DNA of 64,000 nucleotides from an uncultured Pelagibacteraceae bacterium (GCA_902615975.1 CACMRC010000002.1:106212-170211), one strand, 5' to 3'; positions 8,834 through 18,382 are shown, counted from the stretch's first letter. The notes: generated by a model not told the origin, from the sequence alone. A program made the numbers and translations.

Positions 8834-9388
8834 ATGAAAAAAAAATTTAAACCAAGAATTAAAGCAAGATTAAGAAAAAACAGACAAGCTTTAAGTAAAA
8901 ATATTGATAATTTTTTTGGATGGGTTAAAGGTGCAAAACTTGTTGAACTTAAAGAATGTAATCCTGAAGAGGATCCTGTTAGACCAGAATTAGATAACAA
9001 GTTTAGAACAGGATATGGAAGAAAGATTTTTGGTGTTAAATATCAAGGAGAAATTCATGCTGTAATGTGTTTTGCTTATACAAATGAAATTCCAAAAAGT
9101 GTTGAAGAGTTAGAAAAATTAAGCACTGATGCATTTCTTCAAACAGCAATGAGAGATCAATCAGGTGGTCAAATAGCAATTGCATATACTGTTTGGTCCA
9201 AAAAAAAGGGTGGAGGAAAATTAATTGTAAAAGAAGTTTTTAAAAATATAAAAGAATCTAATCACTTAAATAGATTAGTAACTCTTTCACCACTAACAGA
9301 GATGGCAACTAACTTTCATGTAAGAAATGGCGCTAAATTAATCCAAATTAATGAAACTACACAAAATTTTGAATATAAAGTTATGTAA
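8834..9388 (+). CDS. Uncharacterised protein, possible acetyltransferase fold (184 residues)
   Basis: The N-terminus is very basic (MKKKFKPRIKARLRKNRQ) and is followed by a compact domain with beta-strand-rich segments: RKIFGVKYQGEIHAVMCFAY, then GGQIAIAYTVWSKKKGGGK, then a helix LIVKEVFKNI and RLVTLSPLTEMATNFHVRNGA. This order, with a Gly-rich loop ahead of a helix and a late 'fxxxNGA' element, resembles a divergent GNAT fold, but I cannot confirm it. It is not membrane-bound. It is followed two bases later by the SOUL gene, so the two are likely cotranscribed. Confidence 0.6.
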   Translation: MKKKFKPRIKARLRKNRQALSKNIDNFFGWVKGAKLVELKECNPEEDPVRPELDNKFRTGYGRKIFGVKYQGEIHAVMCFAYTNEIPKSVEELEKLSTDAFLQTAMRDQSGGQIAIAYTVWSKKKGGGKLIVKEVFKNIKESNHLNRLVTLSPLTEMATNFHVRNGAKLIQINETTQNFEYKVM

Positions 9389-9390
9389 CA

Positions 9391-9957
9391 ATGAAAATTA
9401 TTAAACTTTATTTTATAGTATTTTGTGCTTTATATCTTTTACCGTATTCTAAAGTTATGGCTTACGAAGAAGTAAATTTTGAAGTTGTCTCTAAAAATGA
9501 AGTTTATGAGATTAGAAAATATTCTGATCGTTTAGCGGTGGAAACAATGAAATCTGGAATAGATAGTAATTTTAGAAAGTTATTTAATTACATTTCAGGC
9601 AGAAACGATACTCAAGAGAAAATTAAAATGACTACCCCAGTTACTCAGGTTGAGAAAAATGGAAATATGAGTATGCAATTTTACTTGCCCTCTAAATTTA
9701 ATTCAGAAAATGCACCAAATCCTAGCAGGGAAGACGTTAAAATTGTTAATATAGAGGGAGGACACTACGCGGTGTTAAGGTATTCTGGACGAGCATCAGA
9801 TGGAAACTTCCTTAAGCATAAACAAATTTTAGAAAAAGAGTTACAAAAAAATAATATATCAATTATAAGCGCACCTATTAGAGCTACCTATGATAGCCCA
9901 TTTACTCTTCCGATGAATAGAAGAAACGAGGCTATGTTTAAAGTTGAATTAAATTGA
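9391..9957 (+). CDS. SOUL-family heme-binding protein, exported
   Basis: 188 residues with a signal peptide (cleaved near residue 24 after KVMA). The SOUL domain shows its usual motifs: YEEVNFEVV, YEIRKYSDR, KIKMTTPVTQ (the hallmark about residues 77-86), MQFYLPSKF and YAVLRYSGRASD. Members bind heme or tetrapyrroles, or are thought to bind other hydrophobic ligands; bacterial functions are poorly known. It starts two bases after the upstream unknown gene and overlaps the carbonic-anhydrase-like gene by 4 bases (ATGA). Confidence 0.85.
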   Translation: MKIIKLYFIVFCALYLLPYSKVMAYEEVNFEVVSKNEVYEIRKYSDRLAVETMKSGIDSNFRKLFNYISGRNDTQEKIKMTTPVTQVEKNGNMSMQFYLPSKFNSENAPNPSREDVKIVNIEGGHYAVLRYSGRASDGNFLKHKQILEKELQKNNISIISAPIRATYDSPFTLPMNRRNEAMFKVELN

Positions 9958-10370
9958 TGAAATCAAAATTTAAAGCAATGGTGCTATCTTGCATGGATCC
10001 AAGATTTCAACATTTAGTACATAATCATTTAAAGAAAAAAAAATTAATAGGAAAATATAGTGCGTTTACAATTGCAGGTGCAGCTGTTGGGGTTACACAT
10101 AATAAATTTAAGCAATGGCATAAAACGTTTTATGATAATTTAGGAACTTCTATTCAATTGCATAAAGTAGAAAAATTAATTGTCATTAATCATAAAGATT
10201 GTGGTGCTGCTAAAATTGTAAACGGAAAAAAAGAATTTAGCCCAGCGAATGAAAAAAAAATTCATAAAGAGTCTTTCTCAAAAATTAAAAAAAAAATAAA
10301 AAAAAGATTTCCAAAATTGAAAGTAGAATTAAATTTAATTTCTTTGGATAGTAAAATTACTAAGTTCTAA
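9954..10370 (+). CDS. Beta-carbonic-anhydrase-like protein
   Basis: 138 residues. The zinc-site pattern of beta carbonic anhydrases is present: C13-M-D15-P-R17 near the N-terminus and H80-x-x-C83 in INHKDCGAAK. The Asp/Arg dyad (D15, R17) is also conserved. It is much shorter than canonical beta-CAs (about 200 residues), lacking the C-terminal helical part, like the minimal mycobacterial or archaeal type. It probably hydrates CO2 or belongs to a related zinc family of unknown reaction. It overlaps the SOUL gene by 4 bases and converges on ybbP with no gap. Confidence 0.72.
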   Translation: MMKSKFKAMVLSCMDPRFQHLVHNHLKKKKLIGKYSAFTIAGAAVGVTHNKFKQWHKTFYDNLGTSIQLHKVEKLIVINHKDCGAAKIVNGKKEFSPANEKKIHKESFSKIKKKIKKRFPKLKVELNLISLDSKITKF

Positions 10371-12905
10371 TTATTGATTTCTTATTAAAGGATAAACTTT
10401 AGGATTTAGATATTTTAAGTTTGTTAGCAATATTAAAATTAAAGTAACAAAGCCAATTGAAAATCCTAAATAAATTAAAATTTTAAAGTCAAACATCCAT
10501 ACTAGCTCAAAAATATTTTCCATAATAAATTTTGAACCAATCACTGCAAAAAATATTGCAATTAAAATTACAGATTTAAAAATAATAATGAACTCAATTA
10601 TTGATGAAAAAATAATTTGTTTTTTTGAAAAACCTAAAATTTTAAAGACTAAATTTTGATATTCTTTAACTTTTCCTTGAACCATAATTGCGCTCGAAAT
10701 TACGATTAACCCTATTACAATAGTAACCGCTGAAATTAAAGTCACTGCAATAAATACTTTATTCAAAACAGCTGTAACTTTAGATAAATAATCTGCAATT
10801 TTTATCATTGATAAACTCGGCATGATTTCAAGCATTTCAGTTTCATCAAACTTATTTGAATTAAATTTTGCAGTAGCTAAATATTCATGTGGTATGTTTT
10901 TTGCAAATTGAGGATTAAATAACATTGCAAAATTGATGCTTAAATCTCGATAATCTACGTATCTAAAATTAATGACCTCTCCTTCGATTTCACGTCCATA
11001 AACATTTAAAGTAAAAATATCACCTAACTGAATGTTAAAATCTTTAGCAACTTTTGCATCTAGAGAAATTTGAAGTTGATCTGGATTTGATAAATCCCAC
11101 CATCTACCTTCTAAAATTGAATTATCTTCAGGTATATTTTCCACCCATGAAGATCTTCGTTCGCTACCAATTACCCAGTAACTATCATTATCTGGTTTAA
11201 TATAAGTATTAGGATCCACACCGTTAATTTTTACAATTCCAGAGGATACCATCGGCACAATTTCTATAGATGCATTTGGATCCATATTTAAAATACCTTG
11301 TTCAAATTTCTCTCTCTCACCTTTTTGAATACCGACAAAGAAATAATCAGGTGCAATATCAGGAATAGATTTAGCAATTTCTCTTTGAAAATTTGTACCA
11401 ACTAAAGCCAATGTTAATAATAAAGTAACCCCTAAGCCAAGAGACATAACTGTGATTGGAGTTATACTTTTTGTTTGAGTAATATTTTTAATTGAAACTT
11501 TTAAAGAAATTACTGAACTAGATTTAAATCTTTTAAGGAAAAAAATGATTAATTTTGAAAGTAAGAAAAATACAATTAAACACACAAAAAAAGCAGCAAA
11601 GTAACCCAAACTGTAAGAAGGTTGTTCAGATCCAATCGTGAATAACAAAATTAAGATAGATAACAAAACAAAGCTTAGAACAACTGATCTCTTAGAATAA
11701 AAAAATTGAAGGTTTTGAAATACGTTTCTAAATAAATTAGACGCTTTAACTTGATCAATAGAACTAATTGTTGGAATAGAAAAAATTACCAGCACCAATA
11801 ATCCTACTAAAAATATTTTTAAAAAATTCAGCAATGAAAATACTGGATAAACATTCAATCCTAATCCATCAGATAAATATTTATCTGCTATTGGTACAAC
11901 TAAAAAACTCGATCCATAAGCAACAACATTGATGATAAATAAAAGTATAAATAACTGCAGATAATATAGTATTTTAATATTGCCCGAATAAAAGCCAACT
12001 GCTTTTCGTACAGCTATTGACATATTGTTTTGATTAATAAAAGAAAGTAGAGTATTTGCTATTCCAATTCCTGCTATCAACATTGCACTGATAGATACAA
12101 GGGATAAAAATTGAGAAAAATTATTAATAATTCTTTTTATTCCACTTGCAGAATTTTCAGGATATCTAAGTTTAACTTTTTGATCGTCTTTAAAGATTTC
12201 TTCAATTCGTTGTTCAATTTCCTCTGGCTTATCATTTTCATTAAACTTTACTTTGTATTCATAGTTTAAAAAGCTTCCAATTCCGTTTAGTTTTAAAATT
12301 TCTAAAGTTTGTTTTCCTGCTAAAGCCCAATCACCAAATGCAACAAATCCACTGACATCTGGTACTGATTTAATAATTCCAATTACTTTAAAATTTTGAT
12401 CTTGGACTTTTACTAATTCATTAATTTTAATATTCAGGGTTTTTGATAAACTTTCATTGATCAGGATAGTGTTAGGTTCTTTTTGCATTCTTTCATAAGC
12501 ATCAATTGGCTCATACACAATATTTCCATACAAAGGATATTTTTCATCTACAGTTTTAATTCTAGTAAATAATGATTTATTTTTTTCTCTGCTAGTAGTT
12601 GAAAGCATAGTGCTGAACTCAATCATTTGAGAAACAGTTGCAAATTCTTTTACTTGGTTAACTAGATCTAAATTTCCTTGATTACGATTGTAATCAATCT
12701 CTAAATCTCCACCCAAAAGAGCTTTGGCATTATCATTAAGTTCTTTTTTAAGACTATCTTCAATTGTGAAAATAGCACTTAAGATAAATAAACTTATAAA
12801 GAGTGTAACAATTATACTGGAAATTTTATGATAATTTCTGCTTAAGTCTTTTAAAGCGTATTTAAATATCAAACTAAATTCTGAAGGATTATTTAATTTT
12901 TCCAT
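10371..12905 (-). CDS. ybbP: FtsX/MacB-type ABC permease (YbbP-like)
   Basis: 844 residues with an N-terminal membrane helix (about 28-48), a large periplasmic domain, three helices, a second periplasmic domain and a final FtsX membrane triplet near 700-840: the duplicated FtsX layout of YbbP. Conserved segments include ARDL-like KDLSRNYHKISSI at the start and SIAVRKAVGFYSGNIKIL. It pairs with the ATPase encoded just upstream (17-base overlap), forming a mechanotransmitting or lipoprotein/lipid-handling ABC complex rather than a simple channel. In E. coli the same trio ybbP-ybbA-tesA is adjacent, and this order is conserved here. Confidence 0.85.
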   Translation of the reverse strand: MEKLNNPSEFSLIFKYALKDLSRNYHKISSIIVTLFISLFILSAIFTIEDSLKKELNDNAKALLGGDLEIDYNRNQGNLDLVNQVKEFATVSQMIEFSTMLSTTSREKNKSLFTRIKTVDEKYPLYGNIVYEPIDAYERMQKEPNTILINESLSKTLNIKINELVKVQDQNFKVIGIIKSVPDVSGFVAFGDWALAGKQTLEILKLNGIGSFLNYEYKVKFNENDKPEEIEQRIEEIFKDDQKVKLRYPENSASGIKRIINNFSQFLSLVSISAMLIAGIGIANTLLSFINQNNMSIAVRKAVGFYSGNIKILYYLQLFILLFIINVVAYGSSFLVVPIADKYLSDGLGLNVYPVFSLLNFLKIFLVGLLVLVIFSIPTISSIDQVKASNLFRNVFQNLQFFYSKRSVVLSFVLLSILILLFTIGSEQPSYSLGYFAAFFVCLIVFFLLSKLIIFFLKRFKSSSVISLKVSIKNITQTKSITPITVMSLGLGVTLLLTLALVGTNFQREIAKSIPDIAPDYFFVGIQKGEREKFEQGILNMDPNASIEIVPMVSSGIVKINGVDPNTYIKPDNDSYWVIGSERRSSWVENIPEDNSILEGRWWDLSNPDQLQISLDAKVAKDFNIQLGDIFTLNVYGREIEGEVINFRYVDYRDLSINFAMLFNPQFAKNIPHEYLATAKFNSNKFDETEMLEIMPSLSMIKIADYLSKVTAVLNKVFIAVTLISAVTIVIGLIVISSAIMVQGKVKEYQNLVFKILGFSKKQIIFSSIIEFIIIFKSVILIAIFFAVIGSKFIMENIFELVWMFDFKILIYLGFSIGFVTLILILLTNLKYLNPKVYPLIRNQ

Positions 12906-13554
12906 CTTTAATTTTTATTTTTCTTTTAGCTCTGTTAGCAAGTTTAGGGTCGTGAGTTACCATTATTAAAGAGGAACCTTTTTCTTTGACGTATTTAAAT
13001 AAAATATTTGCAATCATGATAGAATTTTCAGTATCCAAGTTCCCTGTTGGTTCATCTGCTAAGATTAATTCAGGCTTCATTGCAATTGCCCTAGCGATAG
13101 CAACTCTTTGTTGTTCACCACCTGATAATTGACTTGGTAAATTATTAAAACGATTTTTCAAACCAAATCGATCTAATAAAATTTTTGCTTCTTTCTCTGG
13201 ATTTTTAAAATTGTTAAGTTCAAGGGTTAAAGCAACATTTTCAACTGCTGTATAATTAGGAATTAAATAAAATGACTGAAAAATTATTCCAATATTTTTC
13301 TTTCTTATCTCAGATACTTCATCTTCACTAAGGCCTGTTATTTCTTGATCATTAAAAATTATTTTACCAGAGGTTGGTTTTTCTAAACCTCCAATTAACA
13401 TTATTAAACTTGTTTTCCCTGAGCCACTTTCTCCAACTACTGAAACAGTTTCTTTTTTCTTAATATTTAAATCAATATTCTTTAAAACACTTATATTATC
13501 TTTACCAGTTTGGTATTTGAGATTTATTTTTTTTAATTTAAGAAGAGTACTCAT
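12889..13554 (-). CDS. ybbA: ABC transporter ATP-binding protein (YbbA/LolD type)
   Basis: From ATG 13554 the product is 221 residues; an upstream in-frame start at 13602 adds 16 residues not seen in the family and would run into tesA, so I reject it. Walker A GESGSGKT at 41-48, LSGGEQQR at 143-150, Walker B LILADEPT at 163-170. The sequence belongs to the LolD/MacB/YbbA group. It overlaps ybbP by 17 bases. Its start codon overlaps the start codon of the divergent tesA by two bases. Confidence 0.88.
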   Translation of the reverse strand: MSTLLKLKKINLKYQTGKDNISVLKNIDLNIKKKETVSVVGESGSGKTSLIMLIGGLEKPTSGKIIFNDQEITGLSEDEVSEIRKKNIGIIFQSFYLIPNYTAVENVALTLELNNFKNPEKEAKILLDRFGLKNRFNNLPSQLSGGEQQRVAIARAIAMKPELILADEPTGNLDTENSIMIANILFKYVKEKGSSLIMVTHDPKLANRAKRKIKIKDGKIK

Positions 13555-14164
13555 GAATAAAACTATATTTATTAAAATTTTGATATTCTTTCTAGTGCAC
13601 ATAAATGCAAGTGCAATAGAAAAGGTGGTTTTATTCGGTGATAGTTTGATGGCTGGATATGGATTACCTAAAGAACATCATTTATCAATAGTTTTAGAAA
13701 ACAATCTTAAGCAAGCTGGATTAAATATTAAAGTCATTAATGGAAGCGTCTCGGGTAGCACTTCATCAGGCGGTTTGAATAGAGCTGATTGGAGTTTATC
13801 CGAACCAGGAATAGATTTAATTATTTTAGGATTAGGCGCTAATGATATGCTCAGAGGAATTCAACCAGAAGAAACAGAAAGAAATTTAGAACAAATAATA
13901 AATGTTGCTCAGAATAAAAAGATTAAAATCATTTTAGCTGGAATGGTGGCGCCAGATACTCATGGAGAAAAATATAAAAAAGCGTTTGACGCTATTTATC
14001 CAAAGTTATCAAAAAAGTATAATTTAGTATTAATCCCATTTCTTCTTGAAGGCGTGGCACTTAATCCAAGTTTAAATCTACAAGACGGTATACACCCCAA
14101 CAAGGATGGAACAATTAAAGTAAGTGAAACAATAAAAAAAAGTATTATTAATATAATTAATTAA
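13553..14164 (+). CDS. tesA: GDSL esterase / acyl-CoA thioesterase I (TesA), exported
   Basis: 203 residues from ATG 13553, with a signal peptide ending near residue 20 (INASA). GDSL block I GDSL 29-32 (nucleophile Ser31), block II Gly in NGSVSG, block III GAND 95-98, block V DGIHPN with Asp178 and His181. TesA hydrolyses acyl-CoA, esters and lysophospholipids in the periplasm. The adjacency to ybbA-ybbP matches E. coli. A start 36 bases upstream exists in frame but would delete the signal-peptide character. The promoter must lie inside ybbA because the start codons overlap. Confidence 0.9.
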   Translation: MNKTIFIKILIFFLVHINASAIEKVVLFGDSLMAGYGLPKEHHLSIVLENNLKQAGLNIKVINGSVSGSTSSGGLNRADWSLSEPGIDLIILGLGANDMLRGIQPEETERNLEQIINVAQNKKIKIILAGMVAPDTHGEKYKKAFDAIYPKLSKKYNLVLIPFLLEGVALNPSLNLQDGIHPNKDGTIKVSETIKKSIINIIN

Positions 14165-14187
14165 ATGAAAATCTTTCTATTAATAAT

Positions 14188-15189
14188 TTAGAATATTTTT
14201 TTCTTCCATGTATCTGGGGTTTTGTCATTAAAGATCTCTAAATCATAATCATAGCTAAATTCTTTAACACCTCGGTTTTTAATATAGGTAATTATATCAT
14301 CTATGCTTTCTTCAATATTTTTAATTTTTTTATAACCTAAAATTTTTTTCGATTTTTCAGCGCTGCAATTAGCAAACTTTACTTCATTAGTTCTGTCTGG
14401 AAAATATCTTGGCTCTCTATTGAATTTTAATTTATTTGAAATTATTTTGTATAATTCATTTATGGAGATATAATTATCATCTGGACCAATGTTTACTATC
14501 TCAGATTTTATTTTTGAATTTCTTACGAGTTTATCTATGCAAAAAATACAGTCTGCTATATCTGAGAATGATCTTTTTTGTTCTCCGTCACCATAAATAA
14601 TTGGCTGTTTGTTTTGAAGTATTAAGTTAATCATTATTGAGGCTACATTTCTAAAAGGATCGTCATACCTTTGTTTATTTCCGATAATATTATGAGGTAC
14701 AGCTATATTGTATTCAATATCATGAACTTCACAAATATTTATTAAAATTTTTTCTGCTGCAAGTTTTGCTATACCATATGGATCAATTGGGTTTGGTGTG
14801 TCGTTTTCTTTAAATGGTGGTTCTATACTTCCATATCTTGCCATAGATGAACAAAAAACTATTCTTTTAACTTTATTATTTGCTGCTGCACTGAATACAG
14901 AAGTTGATCCAGATATTATATTTTTACATATGAGGTGTGGAGAGAAAACAGATAAACCTTCATGCGCAAATGCAGCTGCGTGAACAACAACATCAACTCC
15001 TTTTAATAATTCGTTCATTTTTGAAAAATCTTCGCAATCAAAATTGTAGAAATTTACTCTATCATCAACATTGTCTTTATATCCTCCAATTAAATTATCA
15101 TTCCCGCTCACCTTAAAATTTTTTTCTAAATAATAATCAGCCAAATGTGATCCTAAAAAACCTGCTACACCAGTGATAAATATATGCAT
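14188..15189 (-). CDS. NAD-dependent epimerase/dehydratase (extended SDR)
   Basis: 333 residues. GxxGxxG is at 7-13 (GVAGFLG), the active-site serine pair in FCSSM (about 113-116), and Y138xxxK142 in DPYGIAK. The middle contains DGEQKRSFSDIADC, typical of nucleotide-sugar epimerases such as GalE, WbpP or UDP-glucuronate epimerase (R-S-F contacts the nucleotide). It acts on an NDP-sugar for surface polysaccharide. It is a single gene with no cotranscribed polysaccharide genes next to it. Confidence 0.83.
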   Translation of the reverse strand: MHIFITGVAGFLGSHLADYYLEKNFKVSGNDNLIGGYKDNVDDRVNFYNFDCEDFSKMNELLKGVDVVVHAAAFAHEGLSVFSPHLICKNIISGSTSVFSAAANNKVKRIVFCSSMARYGSIEPPFKENDTPNPIDPYGIAKLAAEKILINICEVHDIEYNIAVPHNIIGNKQRYDDPFRNVASIMINLILQNKQPIIYGDGEQKRSFSDIADCIFCIDKLVRNSKIKSEIVNIGPDDNYISINELYKIISNKLKFNREPRYFPDRTNEVKFANCSAEKSKKILGYKKIKNIEESIDDIITYIKNRGVKEFSYDYDLEIFNDKTPDTWKKKIF

Positions 15190-15346
15190 TTAAACCTTTA
15201 GTTATATCTATTTGATTAAATTTTCAATTGAATTAAATTGAATTATTTATTTAAACAAACAGACAATTCTTTTATTAGTTGTAAAAACAACAATAAAGAC
15301 ACATAAGACCAAAGACTCTAATTCTAATATTTGATAATATCTCAAT

Positions 15347-15895
15347 ATGAAAAAGTTATTCTTAGTAATTTTGTTTTATTTATTTTCACAAGTATGTTCT
15401 TTAGCAAACGAAAGAGATATTAGACTGAACCAATTATTTAATGAGTTAAAAGCAAATAAATCAAAAGTAGCTTTTATAATTGAACAAGAAATTTGGGCCT
15501 TGTGGAGCACTCATCCAACAGATGAAAAACTTACTGCAAGATTAGAGGAGGGCTCTCAATTTCTGAGAGATCAAAATTATATAAAAGCAAAAGATATTTT
15601 TACTGAGGTTATTAATCTAGATCAAAGTTGGGCTGAAGCTTGGAATAAAAGAGCAACTGTGCTTTATATGCTAGGAGAATTTGAAAAATCTCAAAATGAT
15701 ATAGATCAAGTATTATCCTTAGAACAAAGACACTTTGGAGCTTTAGCAGGGCAGGGTTTAGTAAATATTCAGCTAAAGAATTATGAAAAAGCCATAAGAA
15801 GTTATGAGCAAGCGCAAGAAATTTACCCTGCTATGAGATCACCAAAAATAATGATTAAGCAAATAGAAGAATTAATGAAACAACAAACAATATAA
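15347..15895 (+). CDS. Exported tetratricopeptide-repeat protein
   Basis: 182 residues with a signal peptide (first about 20 residues, ending SLA). Three TPR-like units follow, including DQNYIKAKDIFTEVINLDQS, EAWNKRATVLYMLGEFEKS and LVNIQLKNYEKAIRSYEQA, each with the Gly/Ala and aromatic positions of TPRs. It likely works as a periplasmic scaffold. The stop TAA shares its last base with the ATG of the YedK gene, suggesting coupling, although no functional link is obvious. Confidence 0.8.
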   Translation: MKKLFLVILFYLFSQVCSLANERDIRLNQLFNELKANKSKVAFIIEQEIWALWSTHPTDEKLTARLEEGSQFLRDQNYIKAKDIFTEVINLDQSWAEAWNKRATVLYMLGEFEKSQNDIDQVLSLEQRHFGALAGQGLVNIQLKNYEKAIRSYEQAQEIYPAMRSPKIMIKQIEELMKQQTI

Positions 15896-16515
15896 TGTGT
15901 GGAAGATACGTAGTAAAAAACCCCGTAACAAAAACAAATAAATTAGTAAAATCTGCAATTCAGGTTGAAGATACTGAAAACTATAACGCTCATCCATATC
16001 AAAAACTACCTGTAATAAAAAAATATAAAAATGGAAATACTTTAGAAAATTTACAATGGGGTTTAGTTCCTGGATGGGCTAAAGACAAAGATTTTAAAGC
16101 TTTGATTAATGCAAGACTTGAGACCATTGATGAAAAGGTTTCATTTAAAAAACTGATAAAAAATAGTCGATGTGTTGCAGTTGCAGATGGTTTTTATGAG
16201 TGGAAAAGAGAAGAAAAAGAAAAAACTCCTCATTATTTCACTCGTGAAGATACTAATCCTATTTATTTTGCTGGAATCTTTGAAAATGATCAGTTCTGTT
16301 TGATTACAGAGGAAGCAAAAGAAAATATAAATGAAATTCATCACAGACAACCAGTTATTTTAAATCAAGCTGATATTAATCGTTATTTAAATTTAGAATT
16401 ACAAGGTTCTAAATTTTTAAAGGAACGTAAAATTCCTAATTTAATTTTTCATGAAGTTTCAAAAGATGTTAATAAGCCTACTAATAATAGCGCATCCTTA
16501 ATTCAAAAAGTTTAA
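15895..16515 (+). CDS. yedK: SOS response-associated peptidase (YedK/HMCES family)
   Basis: 206 residues. Methionine is followed by the catalytic Cys2 (MCGRY) that crosslinks to abasic sites in single-stranded DNA. Other family residues are N72-A-R74, E102 in GFYEWK, and H149 in the HxRxP motif (HHRQP). The WGLVPGWAKD motif at 55-64 is also present. The protein shields abasic sites. Start overlaps the TPR gene stop by one base. Confidence 0.92.
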   Translation: MCGRYVVKNPVTKTNKLVKSAIQVEDTENYNAHPYQKLPVIKKYKNGNTLENLQWGLVPGWAKDKDFKALINARLETIDEKVSFKKLIKNSRCVAVADGFYEWKREEKEKTPHYFTREDTNPIYFAGIFENDQFCLITEEAKENINEIHHRQPVILNQADINRYLNLELQGSKFLKERKIPNLIFHEVSKDVNKPTNNSASLIQKV

Positions 16516-17001
16516 CTAGTCTCTAAAATTAACAAAATCAATTGGAAGCCCAATATCTATTGCTTTGATTGCAGCGATAGCTTCTTGAAGGTCATCTTTT
16601 TTTTTGCCATCTACTCTTAATTCATCGCCTTGGATTTTAATTTGAATTTTAAGTTTTATTTTTTTGATATCAGCAATAACTTTTTTAGCATTTTCTTGGC
16701 TAATTCCCTCTTTTAATTCACTGACTTGTCTAATAGATCCTCCTGACGCTCCTTCAGAACTTTTAACTTCTAAAACTCTTGGATCTACTTTTCTTCTAAC
16801 TAAATGGGTTTGTAATAATTCATTTACTTGCTTTAATTTTAATTCATCAGGTGTATTGGTAGTTACCGTTTTATCTCTTCTTTCAATTGAAATTTTAAGT
16901 CCTTTAAAATCATAACGGTTACTGATTTCTCTTAAACAATTAGCTAAAGCATTATCAAATTCTTGATAATTTATTTTACTAATTACATCAAATGAAGGCA
17001 T
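16516..17001 (-). CDS. yajQ: YajQ-family nucleotide-binding protein
   Basis: 161 residues, the standard YajQ length. Motifs MPSFDVISKI at the start, NRYDFKG at about 28-34, and GDELRVDGKKKDDLQ near 124-138. YajQ proteins bind cyclic di-GMP in some pathogens and nucleic acid in others; which ligand applies here is unknown. It is encoded convergently with yedK (no gap) and divergently from rseP with a 111-base shared upstream region. Confidence 0.93.
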   Translation of the reverse strand: MPSFDVISKINYQEFDNALANCLREISNRYDFKGLKISIERRDKTVTTNTPDELKLKQVNELLQTHLVRRKVDPRVLEVKSSEGASGGSIRQVSELKEGISQENAKKVIADIKKIKLKIQIKIQGDELRVDGKKKDDLQEAIAAIKAIDIGLPIDFVNFRD

Positions 17002-17112
17002 ATTTATATTATACAGTATTAATGATCAAAATTTAAATTAAAATATAAATTCTAGCAAATATAAGGCATTTTAGCTTATTGAGTTAATTGTAAATAATAA
17101 TATATTTAACGT

Positions 17113-18225
17113 ATGCTTAGTTACATCATTCCATTTTTAATACTTATCTTAGTAGTTGTTTTTATACATGAATATGGACATTACTATTTTGCAAGAAAAT
17201 ATGGAGTTGGCGTTACAGATTTTTCAATTGGTTTTGGAAAAGAGTTATTTGGTTGGAACGATAAATCAGGCACAAGATGGAAAATATGTGCAATTCCTCT
17301 AGGTGGATACGTAAAATTTTTTGGAGATAGGAACGTTTATTCACAAGCAGATCATGAAGAAATATTAGAAAAATATAATGAAGAGGAACGGGAAAAATTA
17401 TTTATTTTAAAACCTTTATACCAGAGAGTTTTAATCGTATTTGGCGGACCTTTGGCTAATTTTTTATTAGCTTTAGTAATATTTTTTTCAATCTATACCT
17501 TTATAGGTAAAGATTTTACTCCGGCAGTCATTAATGAAGTTCAGAAAGATAGTCCCGCAATGGTAGGAGGGCTAAAAGCTGAGGATATAATTTTAGAAAT
17601 AGATGGTAACGAAGTTAAAAGTATTATGGAAGTTTCTAAGTTTATCACCATGTCTACTGGTGATTTTATAGATTTTAAAGTTAAGCGTTCTTATGATGAA
17701 TTAATACTAAAAGTAAAACCCAATATTGTTGAAGGTGATGATGGATTAGGGAATAAAATAAATAAAAGAATGGTAGGTATTAAGCTTGGTGCCTATAACA
17801 ATAAAGTTAACCATGTTAAATTAGGACCTGCTCAGGCTTTATATCATGCAGGTTATGAAGTTTATTTTGTAAGCGTTTCCTCATTAAAATACATTGGAGG
17901 AATGATTTTAGGTAAAGCAGATACTTCTCAATTGGGAGGTCCAATTAGAATTGCTAAAATTTCTGGACAAGTTGCAACTTTTGGAGTGCTGGCTTTCATT
18001 AGTATGATGGCTTATATTTCAATAAGTTTGGGACTTATTAATCTATTTCCAATACCAATGTTAGATGGAGGACATTTAATGTTTTATGCATTTGAGAAAG
18101 TTTTAGGCCGACCATTATCTCAAAAAACTCAAGAAGGTTTTTTTCGAATCGGATTGTTTTTGTTGCTATCATTGATGTTTTTCACCACATTTAATGATCT
18201 AAAAGACCTAGGTTTGTTTAGATAA
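17113..18225 (+). CDS. rseP: Site-2 intramembrane zinc metalloprotease RseP
   Basis: 370 residues. The zinc motif HEYGH is at 19-23 in the first membrane helix and LDGGH at 317-321 in the third. A single recognisable PDZ domain lies at about 135-200, the normal alphaproteobacterial arrangement when only one is retained. It cleaves membrane-anchored anti-sigma factors and signal-peptide remnants. A possible promoter TTGAGT (17079-17084), 16-base spacer, TATATT (17101-17106) would put the transcription start very close to the ATG, hinting at a leaderless message, but this is weak. Confidence 0.93.
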   Translation: MLSYIIPFLILILVVVFIHEYGHYYFARKYGVGVTDFSIGFGKELFGWNDKSGTRWKICAIPLGGYVKFFGDRNVYSQADHEEILEKYNEEEREKLFILKPLYQRVLIVFGGPLANFLLALVIFFSIYTFIGKDFTPAVINEVQKDSPAMVGGLKAEDIILEIDGNEVKSIMEVSKFITMSTGDFIDFKVKRSYDELILKVKPNIVEGDDGLGNKINKRMVGIKLGAYNNKVNHVKLGPAQALYHAGYEVYFVSVSSLKYIGGMILGKADTSQLGGPIRIAKISGQVATFGVLAFISMMAYISISLGLINLFPIPMLDGGHLMFYAFEKVLGRPLSQKTQEGFFRIGLFLLLSLMFFTTFNDLKDLGLFR

Positions 18226-18382
18226 TTTAAATTTTTAAAAGTTAAAAAAAGTCAATAAAACCAACGTTTATTTTTGTTTTTACAAGATATTGTGTGTTTC
18301 AAAAAACAAAACACTAAAAAAAAGCTTGATTTATCAACGTTTATGATAAGTATAAATATTAACCAACAAAACCGGAGCTAAA

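Noticed and set aside
13555..13602. Longer start for the YbbA ATPase
   Set aside because: The extra 16 residues do not match the family and would overlap tesA deeply.
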